Below, piece by piece: positions 9,859 to 18,779 of a DNA stretch of 64,000 nucleotides (position 1 is its first letter; every line of letters starts with the position of its first letter). A model generated the notes under the pieces. The model was not told where the DNA came from and did no database searches. It worked only from the letters and a program-made list of their open reading frames with translations. The stretch spans positions 92,446 to 156,445 of the forward strand of contig JADKGI010000007.1 in assembly GCA_016722285.1 (NCBI GenBank), written 5' to 3'. A program made the translations under genes and the position numbers. This stretch comes from Saprospiraceae bacterium. GTDB taxonomy: Bacteria; Bacteroidota; Bacteroidia; Chitinophagales; Saprospiraceae.

Positions 9859-10899
9859 ATGAGTAAAGTCGTAACATTTGGGGAGATTATGCTTCGCTTA
9901 GCCCCTCAAGGATTTTTAAGATTTTCACAGGCAGACAATTTTGATGTTGTCTATGGTGGTGGAGAATCAAATGTAGCAGTATCATTGGCTAATTTTGGTA
10001 TTTCTGTAGATTTTGTAACCCGTTTACCTAAAAACGATATCGGCGAATGTGCCATGATGGAGATGCGAAAAAGAGGTGTTGGTGTAGATAAAATTGTTTG
10101 GGGTGGAGAACGATTAGGAATTTACTTTTTGGAAACAGGAGCTGTTTCAAGAGGAAGTAAAGTAGTTTACGATAGAGCACATTCTGCCATGTCTGATATT
10201 CAACCAGGAATGGTTAATTGGGAAGAAGTATTCAAAGGGGTAGAGTGGTTTCATTGGACTGGCATAACTCCTGCTATTTCTCAAAGTTCTGCCGATGCTT
10301 GTTTAGAGGCCGTTAAGACTGCCAGTAAATTAGGCATTACTATTTCTACAGATTTAAATTACAGAGCTAAGCTTTGGAAATACGGTGGAGACCGTGAAGC
10401 AATCATGACTGAACTTACATCATATTGTGACGTTATCCTTGGGAACGAAGAGGATGCTGAGATGCATTTTGGTATTAAACCCGCTGGCGCAGCAGTTCAA
10501 ACACACGGACACGATGTAAAGGCTGAAGCTTTCTTATCCGTTTGTCAGCAGATGATGAAAAAATTCCCTAAAGCTAAAAAAGTGATTACCACTTTAAGAG
10601 GCTCTATTTCAGCATCTCACAACACTTGGGCAGGGGTTTTATACGATGGTAAAGAAATGTTACAGACTCGTCAGTATCAAATTACAGATATAGTTGACAG
10701 AGTAGGTGGTGGAGATTCATTTATGGGTGGCTTAATCTATGGGTTATTAACATACCCGGCAAACGATCAAAATGCGTTGGATTTTGCGGTAGCAGCATCT
10801 TGTTTAAAACACACTATTAAAGGGGACGCAAACTTGGTCACAGTTGATGAAGTAAACAAACTTATGGGTGGTGATGCGAGTGGTAGAGTTGCTAGATAA
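9859..10899 (+). CDS. kdgK: 2-keto-3-deoxygluconate kinase (PfkB family)
   Basis: Ribokinase/PfkB-fold sugar kinase that phosphorylates KDG to KDPG with ATP. The substrate-side motif YGGGESNVA (32-40), the KDG-kinase block DLNYRAKLWK (165-174) and the anion-hole/catalytic motif GGGDSF (283-288, base Asp286) are all present. At 346 residues it is full length. It starts 50 bases after the T9SS gene and about 100 bases before pfk. A second kinase of the same family lies at 14.5 kb in this locus, so the cell has two KDG kinases in one locus. The usual partner gene, KDPG aldolase, is not intact anywhere in the window. Among the best preserved genes in the locus. Confidence 0.93.
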   Translation: MSKVVTFGEIMLRLAPQGFLRFSQADNFDVVYGGGESNVAVSLANFGISVDFVTRLPKNDIGECAMMEMRKRGVGVDKIVWGGERLGIYFLETGAVSRGSKVVYDRAHSAMSDIQPGMVNWEEVFKGVEWFHWTGITPAISQSSADACLEAVKTASKLGITISTDLNYRAKLWKYGGDREAIMTELTSYCDVILGNEEDAEMHFGIKPAGAAVQTHGHDVKAEAFLSVCQQMMKKFPKAKKVITTLRGSISASHNTWAGVLYDGKEMLQTRQYQITDIVDRVGGGDSFMGGLIYGLLTYPANDQNALDFAVAASCLKHTIKGDANLVTVDEVNKLMGGDASGRVAR

Positions 10900-11000
10900 C
10901 AATAGAATTTAAGGAATTCAAACCTGATATGTAATCATTACTTTGCAGGTTTTGGAATCTTTTCAGTAGTTTCATCATAATCAAAAATCAACAAAGCCAT

Positions 11001-12218
11001 ATGAATAAATCAATTGTAATTATTTGTGGTGGTGGACCTGCACCTGGCATCAATACTGTTATTAGTACGGTAGCTAAAACCTTTATAAAAGATGGATACG
11101 AAGTAATAGGAGTTCATCACGGATACAAAGGGTTGTTATCTGATGACCCGGATATCAAAATTTTCGATTTTCATCATGCTGACCGTATTTTTAGTAGAGG
11201 AGGCTCCACATTGATTATGAGTAGGTTCAAACCTAAAGATAGTGATTTTAAAGCAGATTTTTTTATAAAGTATAATGTAAAATTATTAGTTACTATTGGT
11301 GGTGATGACACAGCGTCAACCGCTAACAGGTTAACTAAATATCTACAAACTCAAAATTTATCTGTAGCGCATGTGCATGTTCCTAAAACAATAGATAACG
11401 ATTTACCCTTGCCGGACAGAAACCCGACTTTTGGTTTTCACACGGCAAAAGATGAAGGTGTTCGTATAGGGAATACGGTGTATGAAGATGCCAGAACAAG
11501 TGAAAATTGGTTTGTAATGTCAGCGATGGGACGATCAGCTGGTCATTTGGCTTTCGGAATTGCTTCGGCTTGTCATTTTCAAATGATGATAATTCCGGAA
11601 ATGTTTGATAAAACCAAAATCACATTTGAGAAGATAACAAACATGATCGTTTCTTCTATTGTAAAATGTAAGATTAAAGGTATAGAATATGGTGTAGCAA
11701 TGGTAAGTGAAGGTGTTTTTCATTTTATGGACGAAGATGAAATAATAAATTCTGGTATTAATTTCACGTATGATGACCATGGACATCCTGAATTAGGTAC
11801 CGTAAGTAAGTCACATATATTCAATTACTTATTGCAAGTTAAATTAAAGGAAATAGGGCTAATGGTTAAATCGCGACCTGTAGAACTGGGCTATGAATTA
11901 AGATGTTGCAATCCAATAGCGTTTGATTTAACTTTGTGTACGTTGTTGGGCATTGGGGTTAAAAAGTTATATGATCAGGGAATTTCTGGTTGTATAGTAA
12001 GCGCAGACTCAAAAGGTGATATCTCTCCGTTATTTTTAAAAGATTTTGAAGATGAAAATGGAAAGATTCCACCAAGACTTGTTGACATCAATTCAGATAT
12101 GGCACAATTGTTCATTAATAACCTGTTCTATATTAAAGAGGATGATTATGAACAAGCAAAAAAATATCTATCCAATCCAGAGGCATACGATTTTAAAAAG
12201 ATTTTGAACTGGAATTAA
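11001..12218 (+). CDS. Phosphofructokinase, PPi-dependent type by motif
   Basis: Phosphofructokinase superfamily member, 405 residues, interconverting fructose 6-phosphate and fructose 1,6-bisphosphate. The N-terminal loop GGGPAPGIN (10-18) is of the phosphate-donor site. The key block reads GGDD (100-103) and PKTIDND (128-134). In ATP enzymes these are GGDGS and PGTIDND, while Asp and Lys at those places are the known marks of pyrophosphate-dependent enzymes. The donor is therefore probably PPi, which makes the step reversible; this is a motif-based inference. It may help route triose phosphate from uronate breakdown into hexose phosphate. It lies directly behind kdgK, and its stop is 18 bases before the eda remnant. 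It seems an unusual neighbour for a KDG kinase; in related alginate loci the next gene is commonly eda. Confidence 0.87.
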   Translation: MNKSIVIICGGGPAPGINTVISTVAKTFIKDGYEVIGVHHGYKGLLSDDPDIKIFDFHHADRIFSRGGSTLIMSRFKPKDSDFKADFFIKYNVKLLVTIGGDDTASTANRLTKYLQTQNLSVAHVHVPKTIDNDLPLPDRNPTFGFHTAKDEGVRIGNTVYEDARTSENWFVMSAMGRSAGHLAFGIASACHFQMMIIPEMFDKTKITFEKITNMIVSSIVKCKIKGIEYGVAMVSEGVFHFMDEDEIINSGINFTYDDHGHPELGTVSKSHIFNYLLQVKLKEIGLMVKSRPVELGYELRCCNPIAFDLTLCTLLGIGVKKLYDQGISGCIVSADSKGDISPLFLKDFEDENGKIPPRLVDINSDMAQLFINNLFYIKEDDYEQAKKYLSNPEAYDFKKILNWN

Positions 12219-12236
12219 CAATTTGTAAACGATTAA

Positions 12237-12418
12237 ATGGCGCAGTTTTAAAGATTAGAAGCGGCTCAAGCCATTTTAGATACTGGGATGATGCCTTTTA
12301 AGAGAGGAAAGGTACTGCTGATGGAATAGCCAACTTAGTAAGTTATTTTGCTCTTTCAGATTCATCATTTAGGACTGGAAATAATATTGAAATTAACGGA
12401 GGACTTGCTTTTAGTTAA
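12237..12418 (+). pseudogene. Scar: KDPG aldolase 5' end joined to SDR 3' end
   Basis: From ATG 12237 the frame reads MAQF, a stop (TAA 12249), then RLEAAQAILDTGMMPF. This matches the N-terminus of Bacteroidota KDPG/KHG aldolases, which typically begin MAQFSR-EVAQ-M--TGM-PLF. From 12311 another frame reads GTADGIANLVSYFALSDSS and ends NGGLAFS with TAA at 12416-12418. This is the C-terminus of an SDR very like the gene at 7828-8583 (GSAEEVADLVCYLASSDSS ... NGGLAFS). The junction lies near 12285-12310, where both ancestors carry a GG-ATGA-GCCTTT stretch. That suggests a deletion by recombination at microhomology, or a misassembly. About 180 of the original ~1500 bases remain. Neither piece can be functional. 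Confidence 0.78.
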
Positions 12419-12776
12419 CTGGAATATAAATTCAGAAAAGTATTTAGATATCTGTCATAAAATAATTCGAATGCTTTACTTAAAAACTTATCATAGAGTA
12501 TTAAAAGAATTTTGAAATTCTTCATTTCAACGATCCTTATTTTGATTATATTTTAGTGTTTGATTATGTGAATTTTTCTGTATCAAAATCAACATTTATA
12601 ATATTTTGAAAAATTAGTGGGTATTTTATACTTCATTTTTTTTAATTTATTTATTATACCAAAACATTTACAAGTTGACTTAGTTAATAAATATGGTTCT
12701 CGTTGCATAAAATGATTTTTACTAATCATTATGAGAAGTAAGGAAATATAAACTCTGTGTTAAAAAGTGAGACATA
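12419..12776. other. Intergenic stretch between the scar and kduD
   Basis: 358 bases, very AT-rich, with stop codons in all frames and no recognisable gene. No clear TAnnTTTG promoter or terminator was found. It should contain the promoter for kduD. Confidence 0.5.
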
Positions 12777-13544
12777 ATGATTCTTGAACAATTCAATTTA
12801 GAAGGAAAAACTGCCCTGGTAACTGGATGCAATAAAGGTATTGGCAAGGCAATGGCTCTTGGCCTCGCAGAAGCAGGTGCTGATATCATTGGCGTTTCAG
12901 CTTCACTTGCCTTGACTGGCAGTGACATTGAGAAAGAAGTAAATAATCTGGGTAAGAAATTTACAGCTTATCAGTCAGATTTTTCCAAACGGGTGAGTAT
13001 TTACGAATTTTTGGAAAACGTAATGAAAGAAAACAAATCAATCGATATCTTAATAAACAATGCAGGTACCATCATGAGGGCACCTGCCGCAGAACACCCC
13101 GATGAATACTGGGATAATGTTCTCAATATAAATTTAAATGCGCCTTTTATCATCGCTCGTGAAATAGGTAAACATATGTTGCAGAGAGGAAGCGGGAAAA
13201 TCATTTTTACTTGTTCATTGCTAAGTTTTCAGGGAGGTATTAATGTGCCTGGATATGCTGCCAGCAAAGGAGCCATAGCCAGTCTGGTAAAAGCATTTGC
13301 CAATGAGTGGGCTTCAAAGGGTATTAACGTGAATGGAATAGCCCCGGGATATATTGCAACTGATAATACAACAGCATTGCGCAATGATCCGGAACGGAGT
13401 GAGTCAATTCTATCCAGAATACCGGCTAATAGATGGGGGAGTATCGAAGATTTTAAGGGAGCTGTAGTTTATCTTTCTTCCTCCGCATCATCATATGTTC
13501 ATGGCACTATACTTACGGTAGATGGCGGTTGGATGGGCAGATAA
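12777..13544 (+). CDS. kduD: 2-dehydro-3-deoxy-D-gluconate 5-dehydrogenase
   Basis: SDR of the KduD group that reduces 2,5-diketo-3-deoxygluconate to KDG in the uronate route. The cofactor loop TGCNKGIG (16-23), NNAG (94-97), Ser147 and Tyr160-Lys164 are in place. The ending (TVDGGWMGR) and the segment RIPANRWG are typical of KduD and of the related 2-deoxy-D-gluconate 3-dehydrogenases. At 255 residues it is of normal length. It is followed after 33 bases by kduI, its standard partner, which supports the assignment over a generic reductase. The 2-deoxy-D-gluconate 3-dehydrogenase activity reported for some family members is an alternative. Confidence 0.92.
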   Translation: MILEQFNLEGKTALVTGCNKGIGKAMALGLAEAGADIIGVSASLALTGSDIEKEVNNLGKKFTAYQSDFSKRVSIYEFLENVMKENKSIDILINNAGTIMRAPAAEHPDEYWDNVLNINLNAPFIIAREIGKHMLQRGSGKIIFTCSLLSFQGGINVPGYAASKGAIASLVKAFANEWASKGINVNGIAPGYIATDNTTALRNDPERSESILSRIPANRWGSIEDFKGAVVYLSSSASSYVHGTILTVDGGWMGR

Positions 13545-13577
13545 TATTGTTTAATAAAAAGAAAAAAAAACAGAATA

Positions 13578-14408
13578 ATGGAAATAAGATTTCAAAACAG
13601 CCCCTTGGAGACTGCAACAATGGATACCCGGCAACTCAGAGATAATTTTTTAGTGCAAGACTTAATGCTGCGAGGCAAATTAAAGCTTGTTTATTCTCAT
13701 TATGATCGTTTAATTATAGGTGGGGCAGTGCCACAAAAAGATAGTATCGGGTTGCCCATAGAAAACGAATTGAAATCCAATTTCTTTCTGGAAAGGAGAG
13801 AAATGGGAATTATTAATGTAGGTGGAACCGGTAAAGTTGTTGCTGACGGTATTAGTTATGAGTTGAACAAACTCGAATGCTTATATCTTGGGAAAGGGAC
13901 AAAAGAAGTCCTTTTTAATAGCAATACTGATAAAGATACTGCAAAATATTATATATTATCTGCACCAGCGCACCATATCTACCCAAATCAAAAAATGACA
14001 AAAGAAGAAGCCGCACCAGTAAAACTTGGTGACATATCTACTTCAAATAAAAGAATTATTTATAAATATATTCATAATGATGGAATTCAAAGTTGTCAGC
14101 TTGTAATGGGGTTGACAACACTTGAAGATGGAAATGTTTGGAATTCTGTGCCACCTCATACTCACACCAGAAGAATGGAAGCTTATTTCTATTTTGATTT
14201 GCACGAGTCACACAGAGTTATGCATTTTATGGGTCAACCACAACAGACCAGGCATATTGTTATAGCCGATAATGAAGCAGCTATATCACCACCATGGAGT
14301 ATGCATTTTGGGGTTGGCACATCAAACTATGGTTTTATTTGGGGAATGGCTGGAGAGAATAAAGAATTTACAGATATGGATCAGGTGGCTGTGGCTACAA
14401 TAAAATGA
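13578..14408 (+). CDS. kduI: 5-keto-4-deoxyuronate isomerase
   Basis: Cupin-fold isomerase of 276 residues that converts 5-keto-4-deoxyuronate (DKI) into 2,5-diketo-3-deoxygluconate, the substrate of KduD. The zinc ligands are visible and at the same spacing as in the E. coli enzyme: His194, His196 and Glu201 in PPHTHTRRMEAYFYFD, and His243 in PPWSMHFGVGT. There is no signal peptide, so it is cytoplasmic. Together with kduD and the following KDG kinase it forms a complete DKI-to-KDPG branch. That branch classically serves pectin, glucuronan or glycosaminoglycan breakdown; its presence inside an alginate locus suggests a second uronate source or a bypass of the DEH reductases. Confidence 0.95.
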   Translation: MEIRFQNSPLETATMDTRQLRDNFLVQDLMLRGKLKLVYSHYDRLIIGGAVPQKDSIGLPIENELKSNFFLERREMGIINVGGTGKVVADGISYELNKLECLYLGKGTKEVLFNSNTDKDTAKYYILSAPAHHIYPNQKMTKEEAAPVKLGDISTSNKRIIYKYIHNDGIQSCQLVMGLTTLEDGNVWNSVPPHTHTRRMEAYFYFDLHESHRVMHFMGQPQQTRHIVIADNEAAISPPWSMHFGVGTSNYGFIWGMAGENKEFTDMDQVAVATIK

Positions 14409-14522
14409 TTTAAAGCTACTTAAATTGATTTTTTTCATTGAATTATTTTATTTCAGAGTATAATTGATTATTGCACGGTCTAGTTATTTCAATAGCTTTT
14501 GAAAAGTCTGAAAATTAAATTT

Positions 14523-15542
14523 ATGAGTAAAGTATTATGTTTTGGAGAATTGCTGTTGAGGTTGCCACCTGCCAATGCCGGGGAGTGGCTCCGCAGTAAT
14601 ACCATGCCGGTATTTGTTGGCGGAGCTGAATTAAATGTTGCCACTGCTCTTGCGACATGGGGAATCCCGGTAAAATACTATACGGCATTGCCCGATAATA
14701 TAATATCAAAAGATATCACGGAATATTTAATTCAGAAAAAGATTGATACTTCTCCTATAACTTATTCAGGAGAACGAATTGGATTATATTATTTGAAAGA
14801 AGGAGCTGATATGAAAAGTTCCGAAAATGTATTTGACAGAAAATACTCTTCCTTTTCTACTTTAAGTACTGGAGTCGTAGATTGGGATTCTATTTTAGAT
14901 GATGTTTCATGGTTTCATTTTAGTGCTATAGCTCCTGCTGTTAGTGAATCGGCTGCTGCACTATGCAAAGAGGCCCTTCAGGCTGCAGCTGCAAAAAAAA
15001 TTACGATTTCGGTAGATTTGAATCACAGGACATTATTGTGGAAATATGGGAAGGAACCAATTGAAATTATGACAGGTCTCGTCCAATATTGTAATGTTGT
15101 CATGGGAAACATTTGGTCAGCCAACTCATTATTGGGGATACCTGTTAATCCCAATATTCATGAAGAGGGAATCCAGGAAAACTATTTAGCAAATGCAAGA
15201 CTTACAGCCACCAATATTATTGAAAAATTTCCTGAATGTAAATATGTTGCCAATACATTTCGTTTTGATGGTAATGAAAATAATATTCTATATTATGCGG
15301 CTCTGGATACTTTAAAAGGACAATCGGTCTCTCCAATTTTCCAGACAAAGAGTGTTGTTGACAAAGTAGGTAGTGGAGATTGTTTTATGGCAGGCCTTAT
15401 CTACAGTATTTTGACAAATAAGTCTCCAAAAGATACCATCAGTTTTGCTGGTGCTGCTGCATTTGGAAAACTGCAGGAAAAAGGCGATGCAACAAAAAAC
15501 ACAGTTGAACAAATATCTATCATTCTGAACCAGCATCAGTAA
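14523..15542 (+). CDS. Second 2-keto-3-deoxygluconate kinase (PfkB family)
   Basis: PfkB-family kinase of 339 residues from ATG 14523; the upstream in-frame TTG at 14499 is less likely because family members begin MSKVLCFGE. It is collinear with the kinase at 9859-10899: VGGAELNVA replaces GGGESNVA, DLNHRTLLWK replaces DLNYRAKLWK, and the catalytic loop is GSGDCF with Asp286. The two are clearly diverged paralogs, not a recent duplication. Probable role: phosphorylation of KDG made by KduD, 114 bases downstream of kduI. Substrate preference between KDG and related 2-keto acids cannot be read. In many relatives this kinase is next to eda, which is missing here too. Confidence 0.87.
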   Translation: MSKVLCFGELLLRLPPANAGEWLRSNTMPVFVGGAELNVATALATWGIPVKYYTALPDNIISKDITEYLIQKKIDTSPITYSGERIGLYYLKEGADMKSSENVFDRKYSSFSTLSTGVVDWDSILDDVSWFHFSAIAPAVSESAAALCKEALQAAAAKKITISVDLNHRTLLWKYGKEPIEIMTGLVQYCNVVMGNIWSANSLLGIPVNPNIHEEGIQENYLANARLTATNIIEKFPECKYVANTFRFDGNENNILYYAALDTLKGQSVSPIFQTKSVVDKVGSGDCFMAGLIYSILTNKSPKDTISFAGAAAFGKLQEKGDATKNTVEQISIILNQHQ

Positions 15543-15810
15543 TTGAATAATTACCTAAAGTTACGAAGAAATCAATCAAATTAAGAAGCCTGGCCCGCTT
15601 TAGATAAGTGTTTCTTTTGTATCAAGCCAAAGGAATAAGTAGTTAAAATGTTACACCAAATTTTAAAATTTGGATTCAAGTTGAAAAGAAACGTTAATAC
15701 TATATAAATTTATCCCAGAAACTTTTATAATTAAAAATTATTTCTGGCCAATTGAATTACCTCTAATAAGGCAAACCTAAGACTGTCATTCAGGAAACGG
15801 AACTAATTTT

Positions 15811-15818
15811 TATCTTTG
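15811..15818 (+). promoter_or_regulatory. TAnnTTTG promoter element before the CNNM gene
   Basis: TATCTTTG fits the Bacteroidota -7 consensus TAnnTTTG and lies 15 bases before the ATG at 15834, predicting a very short leader. No convincing -33 TTG is seen. The rest of the 290-base gap after the kinase gene holds nothing recognisable. Confidence 0.5.
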
Positions 15819-15833
15819 TGCAAAAATAGCACA

Positions 15834-17126
15834 ATGGCTACAGATATATTGATAACAATAACTTTGGTGTTATTGAATGGTTTTTTTGTAGCTGCTGAGT
15901 TTGCTATTGTTAAAGTGAGGGCTTCTCAAATCAAAATGAAAGCAGATGAAGGATATAAGTCAGCAATTCTTTCTACACATATTCTGAACCATCTTGACGG
16001 ATATCTGGCAGCTACTCAGCTGGGTATTACTTTGGCAAGTCTAGGGTTGGGTTGGGTTGGAGAGCCTGTAGTTTCAAAAATTCTAATCCAATTAGTTGCT
16101 ATTACAGGGCTTGAACTTTCTGATACTCTGGCCCATAAAATAGCATTGCCCATAGCTTTTTTCATTATTACTGTTTTGCATATTGTTTTTGGCGAATTAG
16201 CTCCAAAATCCATAGCCATTCAAAAACCTGAAACTACGACTCTTCTTATTGCCTATCCTTTAAATTTATTTTATTTTGTATTCAGACCATTTATTTGGGT
16301 ATTAAACGGATTTGCTAATTTTATTTTAAAGTTATTGGGAATTTATGGTGTCCACGGGGCCGAAATACATAGTTCCGATGAGTTAAAATACTTGATAAAG
16401 CAAAGTAAAGAAGGAGGTAATATTATAAATACAGATTATGAAATAATTAGAAATGCATTTGATTTTGCTGATATGAATGTCAAGCAAATTATGGTACCCC
16501 GAAACAAAGTTGTTGCAATAAATGTAGATACCTTTAATAAAAATATATTAGATAAGTTACTTGATGAAGGATATTCAAGAATTCCATGTTATGAAAAGAA
16601 TATTGATAATATTATTGGGCTAATCTACTTAAAAGACCTTTTGCGAATTTTAAACAAGAAAAGCGATTACAATATTAAACACATTGTCCGACCATTGCTG
16701 GTAACATCAGAAAGCAGGAAAATAGGAAGTCTTCTGAAGGAGTTTCAGAAAAAGCATATTCAGATGGCAATGGTTGTGGATGAATTCGGCGGCCTGGATG
16801 GAATAGTGACCATTGAGGATATCATTGAAGAACTGGTGGGTGAAATTCAGGATGAGTATGATAATGAAGTTCCATTGGTTAAGAAAATAAGCGATAAAAT
16901 ATATCAGGTAATTGCCACCGGCTCCATAGATGATATCAATGATCACCTTCCATATTCAATTGAAAAAGTTGGGGATGCGAGTACGCTTGCAGGCGTTTTG
17001 ATTTATAAATTCGGAAGAATACCTAACCCAAATGATATCATTAAAATTGAAGAGTATGAAATTACAATTATCAAAAGAATAAGAAATACAATATACCTTG
17101 TTCAACTACGGGATATTACTCAATAA
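15834..17126 (+). CDS. CNNM/CorC-HlyC family transmembrane protein with CBS pair
   Basis: Integral membrane protein of about 430 residues with three parts: an N-terminal DUF21 (CNNM) domain of about four membrane segments (LNGFFVAAEFAIVKVR; GELAPKSIAI), then a cytoplasmic pair of CBS domains from about 200, and a C-terminal CorC_HlyC domain from about 345. Such proteins are linked to magnesium or cobalt efflux and metal homeostasis; older annotations call them hemolysins. The start is ATG 15834, which places the first helix directly after MATD; an upstream TTG at 15816 lies within the promoter element. It stands alone between the uronate locus and the permease. Bacteroidota usually carry several paralogs, one of them gliding-related (GldE), and the exact subgroup is not resolved here. 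Confidence 0.88.
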   Translation: MATDILITITLVLLNGFFVAAEFAIVKVRASQIKMKADEGYKSAILSTHILNHLDGYLAATQLGITLASLGLGWVGEPVVSKILIQLVAITGLELSDTLAHKIALPIAFFIITVLHIVFGELAPKSIAIQKPETTTLLIAYPLNLFYFVFRPFIWVLNGFANFILKLLGIYGVHGAEIHSSDELKYLIKQSKEGGNIINTDYEIIRNAFDFADMNVKQIMVPRNKVVAINVDTFNKNILDKLLDEGYSRIPCYEKNIDNIIGLIYLKDLLRILNKKSDYNIKHIVRPLLVTSESRKIGSLLKEFQKKHIQMAMVVDEFGGLDGIVTIEDIIEELVGEIQDEYDNEVPLVKKISDKIYQVIATGSIDDINDHLPYSIEKVGDASTLAGVLIYKFGRIPNPNDIIKIEEYEITIIKRIRNTIYLVQLRDITQ

Positions 17127-17441
17127 ATATCTTATACTTCTTTCATTTTTTTGATCCGGTTGAAATACAAATCGGGGTCTTCCCAATAGTAAATTAAGGT
17201 CTGAAATAACAAAATAGTAACCTATACGAAATACTGGATTGCAATCGTTTGTGCAAATAAATTCTGTTTGCAAACTTAAACTTATAAACATTTTTTTCTT
17301 CAGTTTTCCACATATATTTTCTAAGAGTTTTTATCTCAATTCGCAAAAAATAAATTTTTTATTGTGGTTCAGAATATTTTATATCTTTGATGAATTGTAA
17401 TTTTAAAACCTTTTCAATCTTAGCTTCAATAACTTTTAAGT
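17127..17441. other. Intergenic region before the amino-acid permease
   Basis: 315 bases without a gene. It contains the promoter element described at 17382 and two short direct copies of a TTTG(TG)CAAA motif near 17249-17275. Nothing else is recognisable. Confidence 0.4.
17382..17389 (+). promoter_or_regulatory. TAnnTTTG promoter for the permease gene
   Basis: TATCTTTG with an upstream TTG (17362-17364) at 17 bases spacing, matching the Bacteroidota -33/-7 promoter form. It lies 53 bases before the permease ATG at 17442. Confidence 0.6.
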
Positions 17442-18758
17442 ATGAATACTTCTTTAAGTAATAATAACAAATTGGGTCTATGGACGGGCACATCACTTGT
17501 CGTTGGGAATATGATTGGTTCAGGCGTTTTCCTGATGCCGGCACAATTAGCGACATTCGGAGGCATTAGTATTCTAGGTTGGATTTTTTCAGCAATTGGT
17601 GCATTCTTATTAGCTAAGATATTCAGTAATCTGAGCAAATTGGTTCCTGATGCTGACGGTGGACCATATGCCTATTCAAAAACAGCCATGGGAGTATTTT
17701 CCGGATATCTGGTGGGGTGGGGGCTACCTTGTATCTACATGGTGTACTAATGCGGCACTTGCTGTTGCCTTCGTGAGTGCGATGAGTACATTTTTCCCGT
17801 TATTTGCCACAAATAACATTTTAGCGGTATCCACTGGCCTGTTTGCTATATGTTTTCTTACCTGGATCAATACAAGAGGGATTTCCGCTTCCGGTAGAAT
17901 GCAACTATTTACGACATTACTGAAGCTTATCCCTTTAGTTGTCGTAAGTGTCGCTGGATTATTTTTCATGGATTTTAATAATTTTATACCATTTAATATT
18001 AGTGGTATGTCCAATTTCGAGCCATTACCGCTACTGCTACTTTGACTTTTTTTGCATTTCAAGGTATCGAATGTGCTACAATACCTTCAACAAGTATGGA
18101 AAATCCTGAAGTAAATATTTCACGGGCTACCATGATTGGGACTACAATCACAACTATTATTTATATTATCAGCAGCGTCAGCATTATGGGCTTGATTTCT
18201 GCAAAACAGCTCGCATCATCACCAACGCCTTTCGCAGATGCCGCGCTTATCATGTTTGGCTCAGGCTCAGAATACTGGATTGGAGCAGGCGTAGCCATTG
18301 CAGCTTTTGGTGCATTAAATGGCTTTATTCTCATTCAGGGGCAGGTAGGAGATGCGCTTTCTAAAGACGGACTTTTCCCATCCATATTTTCTAAGCACAA
18401 CAAAAATGGCGTGCCGGGTGCAGGGATTGTTATAGGAAGTTGTATAGCCTCTGTTATAATGATGATGAATTATTCTAAAGGCCTGGTAACCCAATTCAAG
18501 TTTTTGATATTATTATCCACCTTTACAGTATTAGTTCCCTACCTTTTTTCCGCAGCATCTTATTTGATAATAAAAATTAAAAACAGTAATTATAATCAAT
18601 ATTGGATTCCATCTGCTTTACTGGCACTTTCATCCTTTTTATATTCTCTTTGGGCTGTTGCAGGTGCCGGAGAGGATACTGTTTATTGGGGGTTCCTTAT
18701 GCTAATGGCTGGCATTCCGATCTATGTATGGATGGAAATTCGAAACCATATTGGATAA
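17442..18758 (+). CDS. APC-family amino-acid permease (two frameshifts)
   Basis: Amino-acid/polyamine/organocation transporter with about 12 helices, near the AdiC/PotE basic amino-acid antiporter group. Helix 1 shows VVGNMIGSGVFLMP with the GSG substrate-binding loop, and helix 6 shows TFFAFQGIECATIP. The gene is broken twice. A run of five G at about 17720 puts the frame off by one (GYLVGWG should continue YLVSTWCTNAAL). One missing G at about 18017 (FEAITATATLTFF) returns it to the first frame. The two errors compensate, so the C-terminal half is in the original frame and ends at 18758. The DDAH-like gene follows after 21 bases, suggesting that the transporter imports arginine or methylated arginine, or exchanges it for a product. 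Confidence 0.83.
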
Positions 18759-18779
18759 TTTTCTAATTGCATCACAATT

